Positions 56,436-64,000 of a stretch of DNA of 64,000 bases are shown here, in pieces. The notes below the pieces were generated by a model. That model was given only the letters and a program-made list of their open reading frames with translations, did not search any database and was not told the DNA's origin. Made by a program: the position numbers and the translations under genes. Location of the stretch: the NCBI GenBank assembly GCA_029863305.1, contig JAOTVR010000007.1, positions 1 to 64,000 of the forward strand. Direction: 5' to 3'. Each line of letters begins with the position of its first letter. Positions within the stretch are counted from its first letter, which is position 1. The stretch is from Gammaproteobacteria bacterium (lineage in GTDB: Bacteria; Pseudomonadota; Gammaproteobacteria; Steroidobacterales; Woeseiaceae).

Positions 56436-57638
56436 CTACAAGCCCAGCACATGCTTGGCAATGATGTTCTTCTGGATTTCGTTTGAACCGCCGTAGATAG
56501 ACGCTTTACGAAAATTGAAATAGCGCAGAGAGGACGTCGTCTCGGCACCTTCACCGACACGGGCGTCTTCCGGAAAATCGAGCACATACTGGTCTGGCAC
56601 ATAGGGCAATGCATAATATCCGGCCGCTTCCATATAGAGCGCGTCGGTGGCTTGCTGCAGCTCTGTGCCCTTGAGCTTGAGGATCGACGATTCAGGCCCC
56701 GGGGCCTTGCCGGAAGCGACTGCAGCCAGGGTGCGCAGCTCGGTAAACTCGAGTGCTTTCAGCTCAACTTCCGTCGCTGCAAGTTTGCGCATGAAGTTGC
56801 GATCGTTGACAAGCGGCGCCGCGCCGCGAACAGACCGAGCAGCCTGTGCACGCAGCTTTTTGAGGCGATAATTCGTGCTCGCGACGCCGGCCGTGCCGGT
56901 GCGCTCGTGTTGCAGCAGCACCTTGCCATAGGTCCAGCCTTTACCTTCCTCTCCCACCAGGTTCTCGACCGGCACTTGCACATCGTCGAAGTGAACTTCG
57001 TTAATCTCATGGTCGCCCTCGATCGTAAGAATTGGAGTGACCGTTACGCCGGGCGTTTGCATATCGATTAGCAGGAAACTGATTCCTTCCTGACGCCGCG
57101 CAACATCGCTGCTCGTTCTGACAAGACAAAAGATCCAGTCCGCGTGCTGCCCGAGGGTTGTCCACGTCTTCGTACCGTTCACGACATAGTGGTCGCCTTC
57201 CAGGTCCGCCCGGGTCTTCAATGAGGCAAGGTCGGAGCCGGAACCTGGCTCCGAGTAACCCTGGCACCACCAGACGTTACTTTCGAGGATGTCCGGCAGG
57301 AATCGCAGTTTCTGCGCTTCGTTGCCAAAGGTGTAGATAATGGGTCCGACCATGCCGAGCCCGAACGGAATGATATTGGGCGAATTCGCGTCGGCCATCT
57401 CCGTGCCGAATATGTATTTTTGCGCTATTGTCCAGCCTGTTCCACCATACTCGATCGGCCAGTTGTAACCAGCCCAACCTTTGCTGAACAGCGCTTTCTG
57501 GAATCGAATATGGTCTTCGCGCTCCAGTGGAACGTTCTGGCGCTGTTTCCGGGCGATATCCTCGGGTATTTCGTTGCGGAAGAAAGCTCTGACTTCGTCG
57601 CGAAACGCAAGTTCGTCTTCACTGAAGGTGACATGCAT
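56436..57638 (-). CDS. acyl-CoA dehydrogenase (large-subunit/PimC-like)
   Basis: MHVTFSEDELAFRDEVRAFFRNEIPEDI...GWAGYNWPIEYGGTGWT...WWCQGYSEPGSGSDLASLKTRADLEGDHYVVNGTKTWTT...IYGGSNEIQKNIIAKHVLGL. Confidence 0.95.
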   Translation of the reverse strand: MHVTFSEDELAFRDEVRAFFRNEIPEDIARKQRQNVPLEREDHIRFQKALFSKGWAGYNWPIEYGGTGWTIAQKYIFGTEMADANSPNIIPFGLGMVGPIIYTFGNEAQKLRFLPDILESNVWWCQGYSEPGSGSDLASLKTRADLEGDHYVVNGTKTWTTLGQHADWIFCLVRTSSDVARRQEGISFLLIDMQTPGVTVTPILTIEGDHEINEVHFDDVQVPVENLVGEEGKGWTYGKVLLQHERTGTAGVASTNYRLKKLRAQAARSVRGAAPLVNDRNFMRKLAATEVELKALEFTELRTLAAVASGKAPGPESSILKLKGTELQQATDALYMEAAGYYALPYVPDQYVLDFPEDARVGEGAETTSSLRYFNFRKASIYGGSNEIQKNIIAKHVLGL

Positions 57639-57735
57639 TGAATTACCTGGAGAAATGGCCCGGCGGTCAAAAAAGCATGCAGGATTTGGTGGCCAAAATA
57701 AAGAACAACGCGTCCGGATCGTGCAGAATGCAGAT

Positions 57736-58797
57736 ATGACGTCAAAAATAATTGCCGACGATTCGGCCGGTTATATCGCGCATGAAGTCCGTGACGCGCT
57801 CGATCGACCACTGCACGACCTGCGCATCTCGCTGCTGGATCGCTGCAACTTCCGTTGCCCGTATTGCATGCCGGAGACTGAATTTCACGACGACTATCAG
57901 TTTCTTACGCGATCGCAGCGACTGACGCACAAGGAAATACTGCAAGTGGCACATGTCGCAACGCAGCTCGGCGTTTCCAAACTTCGCCTGACCGGAGGTG
58001 AGCCGCTGCTGGACAAGAAACTGCCGGAACTCGTCAGGGGCCTTGCCGCATTGCCTGGCGTAGAGGATCTTGCGCTGACGACGAATGCCATATTGCTCGC
58101 GCCGATCGCTGCCGAGCTGGCGGAAGCGGGCTTACATCGTGTCACGATCAGCCTGGACAGCATGGACGAGCAGGTATTCAGGACGATGAGCGGCGGTCGC
58201 GGGGAGCTGGCGACAGTGCTCGCCGGCATCAAAGCGGCCGAGGAGGCTGGCCTGTCGCCGATCAAGATAAATGTCGTCGTCGAACGCGGTGTGAATGACC
58301 ACACGGTGCTCGAATTGCTCGACCATTTTCGCGGTACGGGCCACATCGTCCGTCTGATCGAATTCATGGATGTCGGCAATCGCAACGGTTGGCGCAGGAT
58401 GCAGGTCGTGCCATCGAGAGAGTTGCTCGCCAAAGTGCAGGAGCGCTGGCCGTTGCGTTCGCTCGATCGCAACTATCCGGGCGAAGTCGCGCGCCGCTAT
58501 CAATATGTTGACGGTCAGGGGGAAATTGGCTTTATTTCCTCTGTCACGGAGCCATTCTGTGGCAGCTGCAGCCGGGCAAGACTGTCGTCGGACGGGATGC
58601 TTTATACTTGCTTGTTCGCAACGCAGGGCACGGATCTTCGTGAGCCGATCCGCAATGGCGCGAATGACGACGAGCTTGGCGACATTCTGTCGCGAATCTG
58701 GTTGCAGCGTGCCGATCGCTATAGCGAATTGCGGCGGTCCGATGTCGCCGAGCACCATGCGCTGAGCAAGGTTGAGATGTATCGAATTGGTGGATAG
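57736..58797 (+). CDS. moaA: GTP 3',8-cyclase MoaA
   Basis: LRISLLDRCNFRCPYCMPE (radical SAM CxxxCxxC), LTGGEPLLDKKLPELV, C-terminal CGSCSRARLSSDGMLYTC; ATG at 57736 in frame with the longer ORF. Confidence 0.97.
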   Translation: MTSKIIADDSAGYIAHEVRDALDRPLHDLRISLLDRCNFRCPYCMPETEFHDDYQFLTRSQRLTHKEILQVAHVATQLGVSKLRLTGGEPLLDKKLPELVRGLAALPGVEDLALTTNAILLAPIAAELAEAGLHRVTISLDSMDEQVFRTMSGGRGELATVLAGIKAAEEAGLSPIKINVVVERGVNDHTVLELLDHFRGTGHIVRLIEFMDVGNRNGWRRMQVVPSRELLAKVQERWPLRSLDRNYPGEVARRYQYVDGQGEIGFISSVTEPFCGSCSRARLSSDGMLYTCLFATQGTDLREPIRNGANDDELGDILSRIWLQRADRYSELRRSDVAEHHALSKVEMYRIGG

Positions 58798-59274
58798 ATG
58801 AGCAAGCTGAGCCATATAGACGAGCGCAACAGGCCGACGATGGTCGATGTCAGCAACAAGGCAGCGACCGCGCGAGAAGCTCATGCACGAACGATGGTCG
58901 AGTTGCCGGCCGTTGTGCTTGCTGAGCTCGACGGTGATGAGATCATGACCAGGAAAGGTCCGGTATTCGCCACCGCAATCATCGCGGGCGTGATGGCGGC
59001 GAAAAAGACACACGAGCTTATCCCGTTCTGCCATCCCCTTGGGCTCGAGAATTGCAACATCAATATTGCAATCGAGGAGCAACACGCCGTGATCGATTGC
59101 CGTTGCAAAGTTCACCACAAGACCGGCGTCGAGATGGAGGCATTAACCGGTGCTTCGGTCGCCGCTTTGGCCATCTACGATATGTGCAAGGCGATGTCGC
59201 ATGACATCGTCATCCGTGAGACACGTCTGCTGTCCAAGACCGGTGGCAAACGGGACTTCAGTCATGGCACATAA
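58798..59274 (+). CDS. moaC: cyclic pyranopterin monophosphate synthase MoaC
   Basis: LSHIDERNRPTMVDVSNKAATAREAHARTMVELP...AGVMAAKKTHELIPFCHPLGLENCNI...TGVEMEALTGASVAALAIYDMCKAMS. Confidence 0.97.
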   Translation: MSKLSHIDERNRPTMVDVSNKAATAREAHARTMVELPAVVLAELDGDEIMTRKGPVFATAIIAGVMAAKKTHELIPFCHPLGLENCNINIAIEEQHAVIDCRCKVHHKTGVEMEALTGASVAALAIYDMCKAMSHDIVIRETRLLSKTGGKRDFSHGT

Positions 59275-59854
59275 CGCGACGTACGGCCTCGTGCTTGCCG
59301 GCGGAGAGAGTCGCCGCATGGGACATGACAAGGCACTGCTCGTGCGCGATGGGCAAAGTCAACTCGAGTACGTTACGAGCATCGTGGCCGGCTGCGTTGA
59401 CCGGCTGTTCGTGTCCACGCGACGCGAGCAGCACGATGATGCCGAGCGGAGTCGCTTCGATACCATCACTGATCGTTACGAGGGCATTGGACCTGTGGCC
59501 GGAATTCTCTCGGCAATGGACGAGTATCCGCAGGCCGACTGGCTTGTCGTCGCTTGCGACTTGCCTAACATCGATGCCGACACGCTCACGTTTCTGCTTG
59601 CGAATCGTTCGCCGGATAAACCGTTTACGGCATTCAGGAGCAGTTATGACGAACTACCAGAGCCCTTGTGTGCACTGTACGTGGCCAGTAGTAATGCCAT
59701 CGTCCGGCAGTTCGTTGCGGATGGCGTCGTTTGCCCGCGCAAGATTCTGATGCAGTCGGATACCTTATTGCTCGAGCAGCCTGATCCGCACGCGCTGGAC
59801 AACGTCAATACCCCCGATGACCTGCGCGGAAGCGTTCTCGAGGCGGTGCGGTGA
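59264..59854 (+). CDS. mobA: molybdenum cofactor guanylyltransferase MobA
   Basis: YGLVLAGGESRRMGHDKALLVRDGQSQLEYV...WLVVACDLPNIDADTL...ALDNVNTPDDL. Confidence 0.93.
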   Translation: MAHNATYGLVLAGGESRRMGHDKALLVRDGQSQLEYVTSIVAGCVDRLFVSTRREQHDDAERSRFDTITDRYEGIGPVAGILSAMDEYPQADWLVVACDLPNIDADTLTFLLANRSPDKPFTAFRSSYDELPEPLCALYVASSNAIVRQFVADGVVCPRKILMQSDTLLLEQPDPHALDNVNTPDDLRGSVLEAVR

Positions 59855-60093
59855 AGACGATCACGGTGCGCTATTTCGCGATGTTCCGCGAACACGCGGG
59901 GCTGGACGAGGAGACATTGACGATCGATGCAAACGATGCGGCCGATGTTTTTCGCGCGACGCGGAGCCGACATGGGTCTTCTGAGCCGTCCGGTCATTGC
60001 AAGGTCGCAATCAATGACGTAATGGCCAGTTGGGAATCGCCGATCAATGACGGTGACACGGTCTTGTTGTTCCCACCCGTGGCAGGCGGCTGA
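59851..60093 (+). CDS. moaD: molybdopterin synthase sulfur carrier subunit MoaD
   Basis: KTITVRYFAMFREHAGLDEETL... C-terminal DTVLLFPPVAGG; GTG start. Confidence 0.94.
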   Translation: MKTITVRYFAMFREHAGLDEETLTIDANDAADVFRATRSRHGSSEPSGHCKVAINDVMASWESPINDGDTVLLFPPVAGG

Positions 60094-60094
60094 C

Positions 60095-60523
60095 ATGATC
60101 GAGTTGACCACGTCCGCAATTGACCCCGACGAGCGGCGCAGAACCTTGTTCGACCCCGGTGCGGGCGCATACTCCAGCTTCGAAGGCTGGATTCGCAATG
60201 AGAATGAAGGCAAGCGGGTTCTCAGGCTCGAATACGAAGCCTATGTGCCCGTGGCGATCAGCGAAGGTGAGAAGATCCTTGCAGAGGCGGGCGATCGGTT
60301 TCCACATTTGCATGCTCATTGCGTACACCGCACGGGGCTGCTTGAAATTGGCGACTGTGCGGTATGGGTCGGCGTCTCATCGCCCCATCGCGATGAGGCC
60401 TTTCGGGCGTGCCGTTTCGTCATCGACCAGATCAAGGTGCGCCTGCCGATCTGGAAAAAGGAACACTATGCGGATGGCCACTCGGGCTGGGTCAATTGCG
60501 AACGCTGCGCGCGATCTGCCTGA
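60095..60523 (+). CDS. moaE: molybdopterin synthase catalytic subunit MoaE
   Basis: AGAYSSFEGWIRNENEGKRVLRLEYEAYVPVAISEGEKIL...GLLEIGDCAVWVGVSSPHRDEAFRACRFVIDQIKVRLPIWKKEHYADG; ATG at 60095. Confidence 0.96.
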   Translation: MIELTTSAIDPDERRRTLFDPGAGAYSSFEGWIRNENEGKRVLRLEYEAYVPVAISEGEKILAEAGDRFPHLHAHCVHRTGLLEIGDCAVWVGVSSPHRDEAFRACRFVIDQIKVRLPIWKKEHYADGHSGWVNCERCARSA

Positions 60524-61118
60524 GATCCTCCGGTGTGTCGATATCAATGGCAGCTGGTTCAAACGTCACATTGCGCACGGTGAAGCGCTGATCCGCCAGC
60601 AGGTGTCTGCCACCTGCATCGTCCCCAAGCGTCAAAAGGTCGCCGAAACAGCCGCGCGGGAACAGGACGGGCGCACCTGTCGTGCCCGCAAATGCCGTCG
60701 CGACAATCTCATCGTCGGCGCCGCTCCACGCTGTCTGCAGTGCCTGCAGGTGCGCGGCCGTGATCAAAGCCTGGTCAGCAAGCACTACGACGATCGCCCG
60801 GGCAACGTGTTGCACCGAGCGAACTGCTTGCGCAATCGATGTGCCAAGCCCATCGGCATAGTCATCGTTGCGCAGAAAAAACCCCGGCAACGGATCACAG
60901 GCAGCAATGACAGCTTTCCAGTCGTGGCCGACGACCAGTATCGTGTTAGCGCCGCAGGCCAGGACGGCGAGTTCCAGCGCTCGTTGTACGAGTGGTGTGC
61001 CGTCGATTTCGGCCAGTTGCTTGCTGGACCCAAAGCGCGAGGCCGAACCTGCCGCCATGACTGCGGCGAACACTGAATGTGGCTCTGAGGCGGTCATATG
61101 ATGCCATTCTAGCCTCAC
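60492..61118 (-). CDS. nucleotidyltransferase, MocA-like (molybdenum cofactor cytidylyltransferase family)
   Basis: SVFAAVMAAGSASRFGSSKQLAEIDGTPLVQRALE...LADQALITAAHLQAL...GAPVLFPRGCFGDLLTLGDDAGGRHLL; overlaps moaE 3' end convergently. Confidence 0.92.
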   Translation of the reverse strand: MRLEWHHMTASEPHSVFAAVMAAGSASRFGSSKQLAEIDGTPLVQRALELAVLACGANTILVVGHDWKAVIAACDPLPGFFLRNDDYADGLGTSIAQAVRSVQHVARAIVVVLADQALITAAHLQALQTAWSGADDEIVATAFAGTTGAPVLFPRGCFGDLLTLGDDAGGRHLLADQRFTVRNVTFEPAAIDIDTPEDLRQIARSVRN

Positions 61119-61183
61119 TAGCAGAAAAAATCGGCGTCGGAAACTTGCGGCAGAAGAAGCTTCTGTGTATTTCTAGCGGCATC

Positions 61184-61645
61184 GTGAAGCTAATCAGATC
61201 AGTTGCAGATGCCAAGGCGCTGGAAGGCGAGGAGATCGGTTTATCCGACTGGGCCGTAATCGATCAGCATCGTATCGACCAATTTGCCGAAGCAACTGCT
61301 GATCACCAGTGGATTCATGTCGATACGGAGCGGGCAGCCAGAGAGTTGCCAAATGGCAAGACCATCGCTCACGGTTATCTCACCCTGGCCCTGATACCGG
61401 CCCTGACAGCGGACTTCATTGAGGTCGAGAATCTTGCCAGGGTCTTCAATTTTGGCGCTAACAAGGTTCGCTTCTACACACCCGTTCCGGCGGGCGCAAT
61501 GGTTCGTGCGCGGGCAAAACTGCTGCAGGCGCGATTTCGAGGTGGTGCGCTGTTGTTGTCGTCGGAAGTCCGCATCGAAGTGCAAGGTGAGCGAAAACCC
61601 GCCTGCGTTGCGGAGATTCTCGGCATGTACTATTTCACCGAGTAG
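61184..61645 (+). CDS. MaoC-like dehydratase
   Basis: LSDWAVIDQHRIDQFAEATADHQWIHVDTERAARELPNGKTIAHGYLTLALIPAL (hydratase-2 motif); GTG start at 61184 preferred over 61079. Confidence 0.92.
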   Translation: MKLIRSVADAKALEGEEIGLSDWAVIDQHRIDQFAEATADHQWIHVDTERAARELPNGKTIAHGYLTLALIPALTADFIEVENLARVFNFGANKVRFYTPVPAGAMVRARAKLLQARFRGGALLLSSEVRIEVQGERKPACVAEILGMYYFTE

Positions 61646-61655
61646 TGCCGCACGT

Positions 61656-61696
61656 CAGGGGTCAGAGCGCTTCCTCACGAAGGGTTTCTGACCCTG
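61656..61696. repeat. inverted repeat/hairpin between convergent genes
   Basis: CAGGGGTCAGA ... TCTGACCCTG with inner CTTC/GAAG pairing; single-nt bulge. Confidence 0.6.
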
Positions 61697-61701
61697 GAGG
61701 A

Positions 61702-63198
61702 TTAGCGCGTGTGCAACCACCCAGGCAGGAAGGAATAGGGGTCGGCATCCACCGATCGATTCCAGTCGACGTTATTTTCTTCGAGTAATTCCTGCAGACT
61801 GCCATCTTTGCACGCGTCGAATGTCTCCGATGCACCGCCCAGGTGTTTTCCTCCGATATAAACCTGCGGAATCGTTTTCTGTCCGGTGCGGCTTTCGATC
61901 GCTTTGCGGATCTTGCCACCCTTGTTGTCTTCCTGGTAGGCGACCGAATCGAGATCGATTGAGCGGTAGGGGATCTCATACGCGGCAAACATCTTGCGCA
62001 CCGACCAGCAAAACTCACACCATTCGAGAGCGAATAATACAACCGGATTCCCGGCGTCATGCGTCACCTGATCGAGAAATTCGAGCGCTTCGGTCGGCGC
62101 ATCGGGAGCCGGCGGCTGCTTTGGGTCCGACTCAGATGCGGGTGGCGGTGGCGCATCGAAACGATAATTAGGCGTCGACCGGGAGATTTGCGCCTCTTCC
62201 TCAGTCATGTCCTCCGGAATTCCATCGAATAACGGCGTACTCAGGTAACGCTCCCCGGTATCAGGCAGCATGCACAGAATATTCGAGCCCGGTTCTGCCT
62301 TGGCCGCCACGGTCAGCGCGCCGGCGAGAGTAGCCCCGGCCGAGATCCCTACGAATATGCCTTCATCGCGTGCAAGCGATTTTGACAGGCGCAGTGCATC
62401 ATCGCCCGCTATCGGGATGATCTCGTCGATCAACTTCGCATCGACGACATCTTCGGTGAGCCTGGGAATGAAATCAGGACTCCAGCCCTGCATCAGATGT
62501 GGCCGGAACATCGGATGACTTTCGCTGATCGATCCATCGTCCGCGCGTGCCTGCGGTATGCCGCTGCCGAGTATCGGTGAATTGTCGGGTTCGCAAACGA
62601 TGACTTTCGTCGCGGGGCTTTTTTCCTTGAGTACGCGGGATACACCTTTCAGTGTTCCGCCGGTACCGAACCCCGTCACCCAGTAGTCGAGACTGATGCC
62701 ATCGAACGCCCGCAAAATTTCGGGCGCTGTCGTGCGCGAATGTGCGTTGGCATTCGCCTCGTTCTCGAACTGCCGCACGAGAAACCAGCCGTGCTGGTCC
62801 GCGAGTTCGACGGCTTTTGCCAGCATCCCGCTGCCTTTCAATGCCGCGGGCGTGAGTACGACTTTGGCGCCGAGAAAGCGCATCATCCTGCGGCGTTCGA
62901 GGCTGAAACTTTCGGCCATGGTAACGACGAGCGGGTAGCCCTTCTGGGCACAGACCATCGCCAGGCCGATGCCGGTATTGCCACTGGTCGCTTCGATAAC
63001 GGTCTGCCCGGGCTGCAATGCGCCACTTTGCTCTGCGTCCTCGATGACGCCAAGCGCGAGCCGGTCCTTGACGGACCCCATTGGATTGAACGACTCGATC
63101 TTGACGAACAGGTTGACATTGCCGGGACCAATCTTGTTCAGCTTGACGATCGGCGTGTTGCCGATGGTCTGCAGAATGTTTGAGTAGATACCAGTCAT
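61702..63198 (-). CDS. cysteine synthase (CysK-type) fused to C-terminal glutaredoxin
   Basis: IGNTPIVKLNKIGPGNVNLFVKIESFNPMGSVKDRLALG...EATSGNTGIGLAM...GTGGTLKGVSRVLKE...; linker PPPPASESDPKQPPAPDAP; then VVLFALEWCEFCWSVRKMFAAYEIPYRSIDLDS...KTIPQVYIGGKHLGGASETFDACKDG. Confidence 0.93.
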   Translation of the reverse strand: MTGIYSNILQTIGNTPIVKLNKIGPGNVNLFVKIESFNPMGSVKDRLALGVIEDAEQSGALQPGQTVIEATSGNTGIGLAMVCAQKGYPLVVTMAESFSLERRRMMRFLGAKVVLTPAALKGSGMLAKAVELADQHGWFLVRQFENEANANAHSRTTAPEILRAFDGISLDYWVTGFGTGGTLKGVSRVLKEKSPATKVIVCEPDNSPILGSGIPQARADDGSISESHPMFRPHLMQGWSPDFIPRLTEDVVDAKLIDEIIPIAGDDALRLSKSLARDEGIFVGISAGATLAGALTVAAKAEPGSNILCMLPDTGERYLSTPLFDGIPEDMTEEEAQISRSTPNYRFDAPPPPASESDPKQPPAPDAPTEALEFLDQVTHDAGNPVVLFALEWCEFCWSVRKMFAAYEIPYRSIDLDSVAYQEDNKGGKIRKAIESRTGQKTIPQVYIGGKHLGGASETFDACKDGSLQELLEENNVDWNRSVDADPYSFLPGWLHTR

Positions 63199-63213
63199 TC
63201 GATCAGCCTCTTG

Positions 63214-64000
63214 CTATTCGCCGGACAGCGCCTTGTAGCGCACCATTGTGCGCCGATAGGCGTCGGTGCCGAGCATGCGCCCGGCGAGGCCGCCGTGCAA
63301 ATCGTCGTCCCAGTAAGCCCAGCGTTCGACGAACGCCTGGGCCCTGGCCCGATCCCCGGCGTATTGAATCTGCAGGACTCGCCGCAGCAGCTCAGTCACG
63401 ACATCGTGATAGCGACTGTAGTTGATGACCAGCAGTCCTGATTCCGGGTCTGGTCCTATCAGGCCGTTTTCCATATAGAAATTGAATTGCATGAGCTGCA
63501 TGTTCTGATACGGCTGTTCGGCACGCGGCCGGACAACCTGCAGCGTGCGGCGTATGCCGCTGGCATAAACGGCACGCATACCGGCATCGTCATAGTAGCC
63601 GGCCCGACGCAGCGCTGGTGTGGCAAACAGTGACACAAGGTCCGATTTCAATTCTTCATACAGGTCGGACAGGTCCGCAAGGGCACTGTCGAGGTCGCGA
63701 CCATCCGCTGTCTTGCTCACTCCGAGATAGTGGCCGATCTCGTGCCACAGCGTGCGATTGAAGCCGCCTTCGGACGACAGATGATTGCGGCAACAGGCAT
63801 CAATCACGGCATCGAAGCGTTTCTTTCGGTCAGCGAAAATATCAGGATTCGTCATGATGTTGTTGCGCAGCAGAATGGTCCTGCCGTACTTGCGCGAATA
63901 ATCGGCATCGTTGGGCAGTATCGTGGCCGTGTTCGCTCCGCGCGCCTGCCCGAAGTCCGCAATGACGTTGTAGACGCCGACGGGCAGTCGCGTATTGACC
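63214..64000 (-). CDS. zinc peptidase, M49 (dipeptidyl-peptidase III)-like, 5' end beyond right edge
   Basis: NRTLWHEIGHYLGV (HExxH) ... LYEELKSDLVSLFA; hand translation upstream of 63855 stays open: ...DFGQARGANTATILPNDADYSRKYGRTILLRNNIMTNPDIFADRKKRFD. Confidence 0.7.
   Translation of the reverse strand, partial: VNTRLPVGVYNVIADFGQARGANTATILPNDADYSRKYGRTILLRNNIMTNPDIFADRKKRFDAVIDACCRNHLSSEGGFNRTLWHEIGHYLGVSKTADGRDLDSALADLSDLYEELKSDLVSLFATPALRRAGYYDDAGMRAVYASGIRRTLQVVRPRAEQPYQNMQLMQFNFYMENGLIGPDPESGLLVINYSRYHDVVTELLRRVLQIQYAGDRARAQAFVERWAYWDDDLHGGLAGRMLGTDAYRRTMVRYKALSGE

Noticed and set aside
57641-57735. Moco riboswitch upstream of moaA
   Set aside because: The ~95-nt leader is short and I could not recognise the conserved Moco-motif stems; would need Infernal to exclude.
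60120-61076. 318-aa plus-strand ORF
   Set aside because: Overlaps moaE out of frame and is antisense to the MocA-like gene; both real genes are well supported.
1-64000. CRISPR arrays, rRNA/tRNA genes, insertion sequences, prophage
   Set aside because: No direct-repeat/spacer pattern, conserved rRNA segments, obvious tRNA cloverleafs or transposase/integrase proteins were seen; tRNAscan-SE and Infernal would be needed to exclude small RNAs formally.

Overview
The window looks like a chromosomal segment of a Gammaproteobacterium (inferred from gene content; no taxonomic search was run). I found no rRNA, tRNA, CRISPR or transposase genes. (1) About 0-20 kb: a β-1,3-glucan (laminarin-type) utilisation locus. 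It has an extracellular GH16 with a cadherin/Ig-like region (open at the left edge and missing from the ORF track), a LacI-family regulator, two tandem GH17-like genes without signal peptides, a 1149-aa cellobiose-phosphorylase-like protein (GH94/GH149/GH161-like), a CBM9-like secreted protein, an ADP-ribosylglycohydrolase-family protein, a divergent TonB-dependent receptor, a tryptophan halogenase-SapC-cupin/JmjC-tryptophan halogenase cassette, and a lipoprotein GH16. Five copies of a TGACAGCGCTGTCA palindrome sit in its promoters, overlapping TTGACA-like -35 boxes; they are paired at exactly 35 bp in two places. (2) About 20-30 kb: SHOCT protein, TauE/SafE permease, queF, a cyanophycin operon (cyanophycinase, cphA, and a stand-alone CphA-type Mur ligase), and an M3 peptidase. 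(3) About 30-46 kb: EVE protein, DUF47/Pit phosphate pair, GGT, MFS, and a putrescine/agmatine-like catabolic cluster (two PuuA-like glutamine synthetases, PuuD-like, class III aminotransferase, agmatinase, PuuB-like oxidoreductase), then thioredoxin, XdhC-like and TetR. (4) About 46-64 kb: a pseudo-receiver/receiver-TM-TolA-like stalk-TonB C-terminal fusion protein, thrS, glnS, SAM hydrolase, a YhhQ-type queuosine precursor transporter, an acyl-CoA dehydrogenase pair, a Moco biosynthesis cluster, a MaoC-like protein, a CysK-glutaredoxin fusion, and a partial M49-like peptidase. The items I consider most worth follow-up are the operator architecture, the halogenase cassette inside a glucan locus, the stand-alone CphA-type Mur ligase, and the receiver-TonB fusion.
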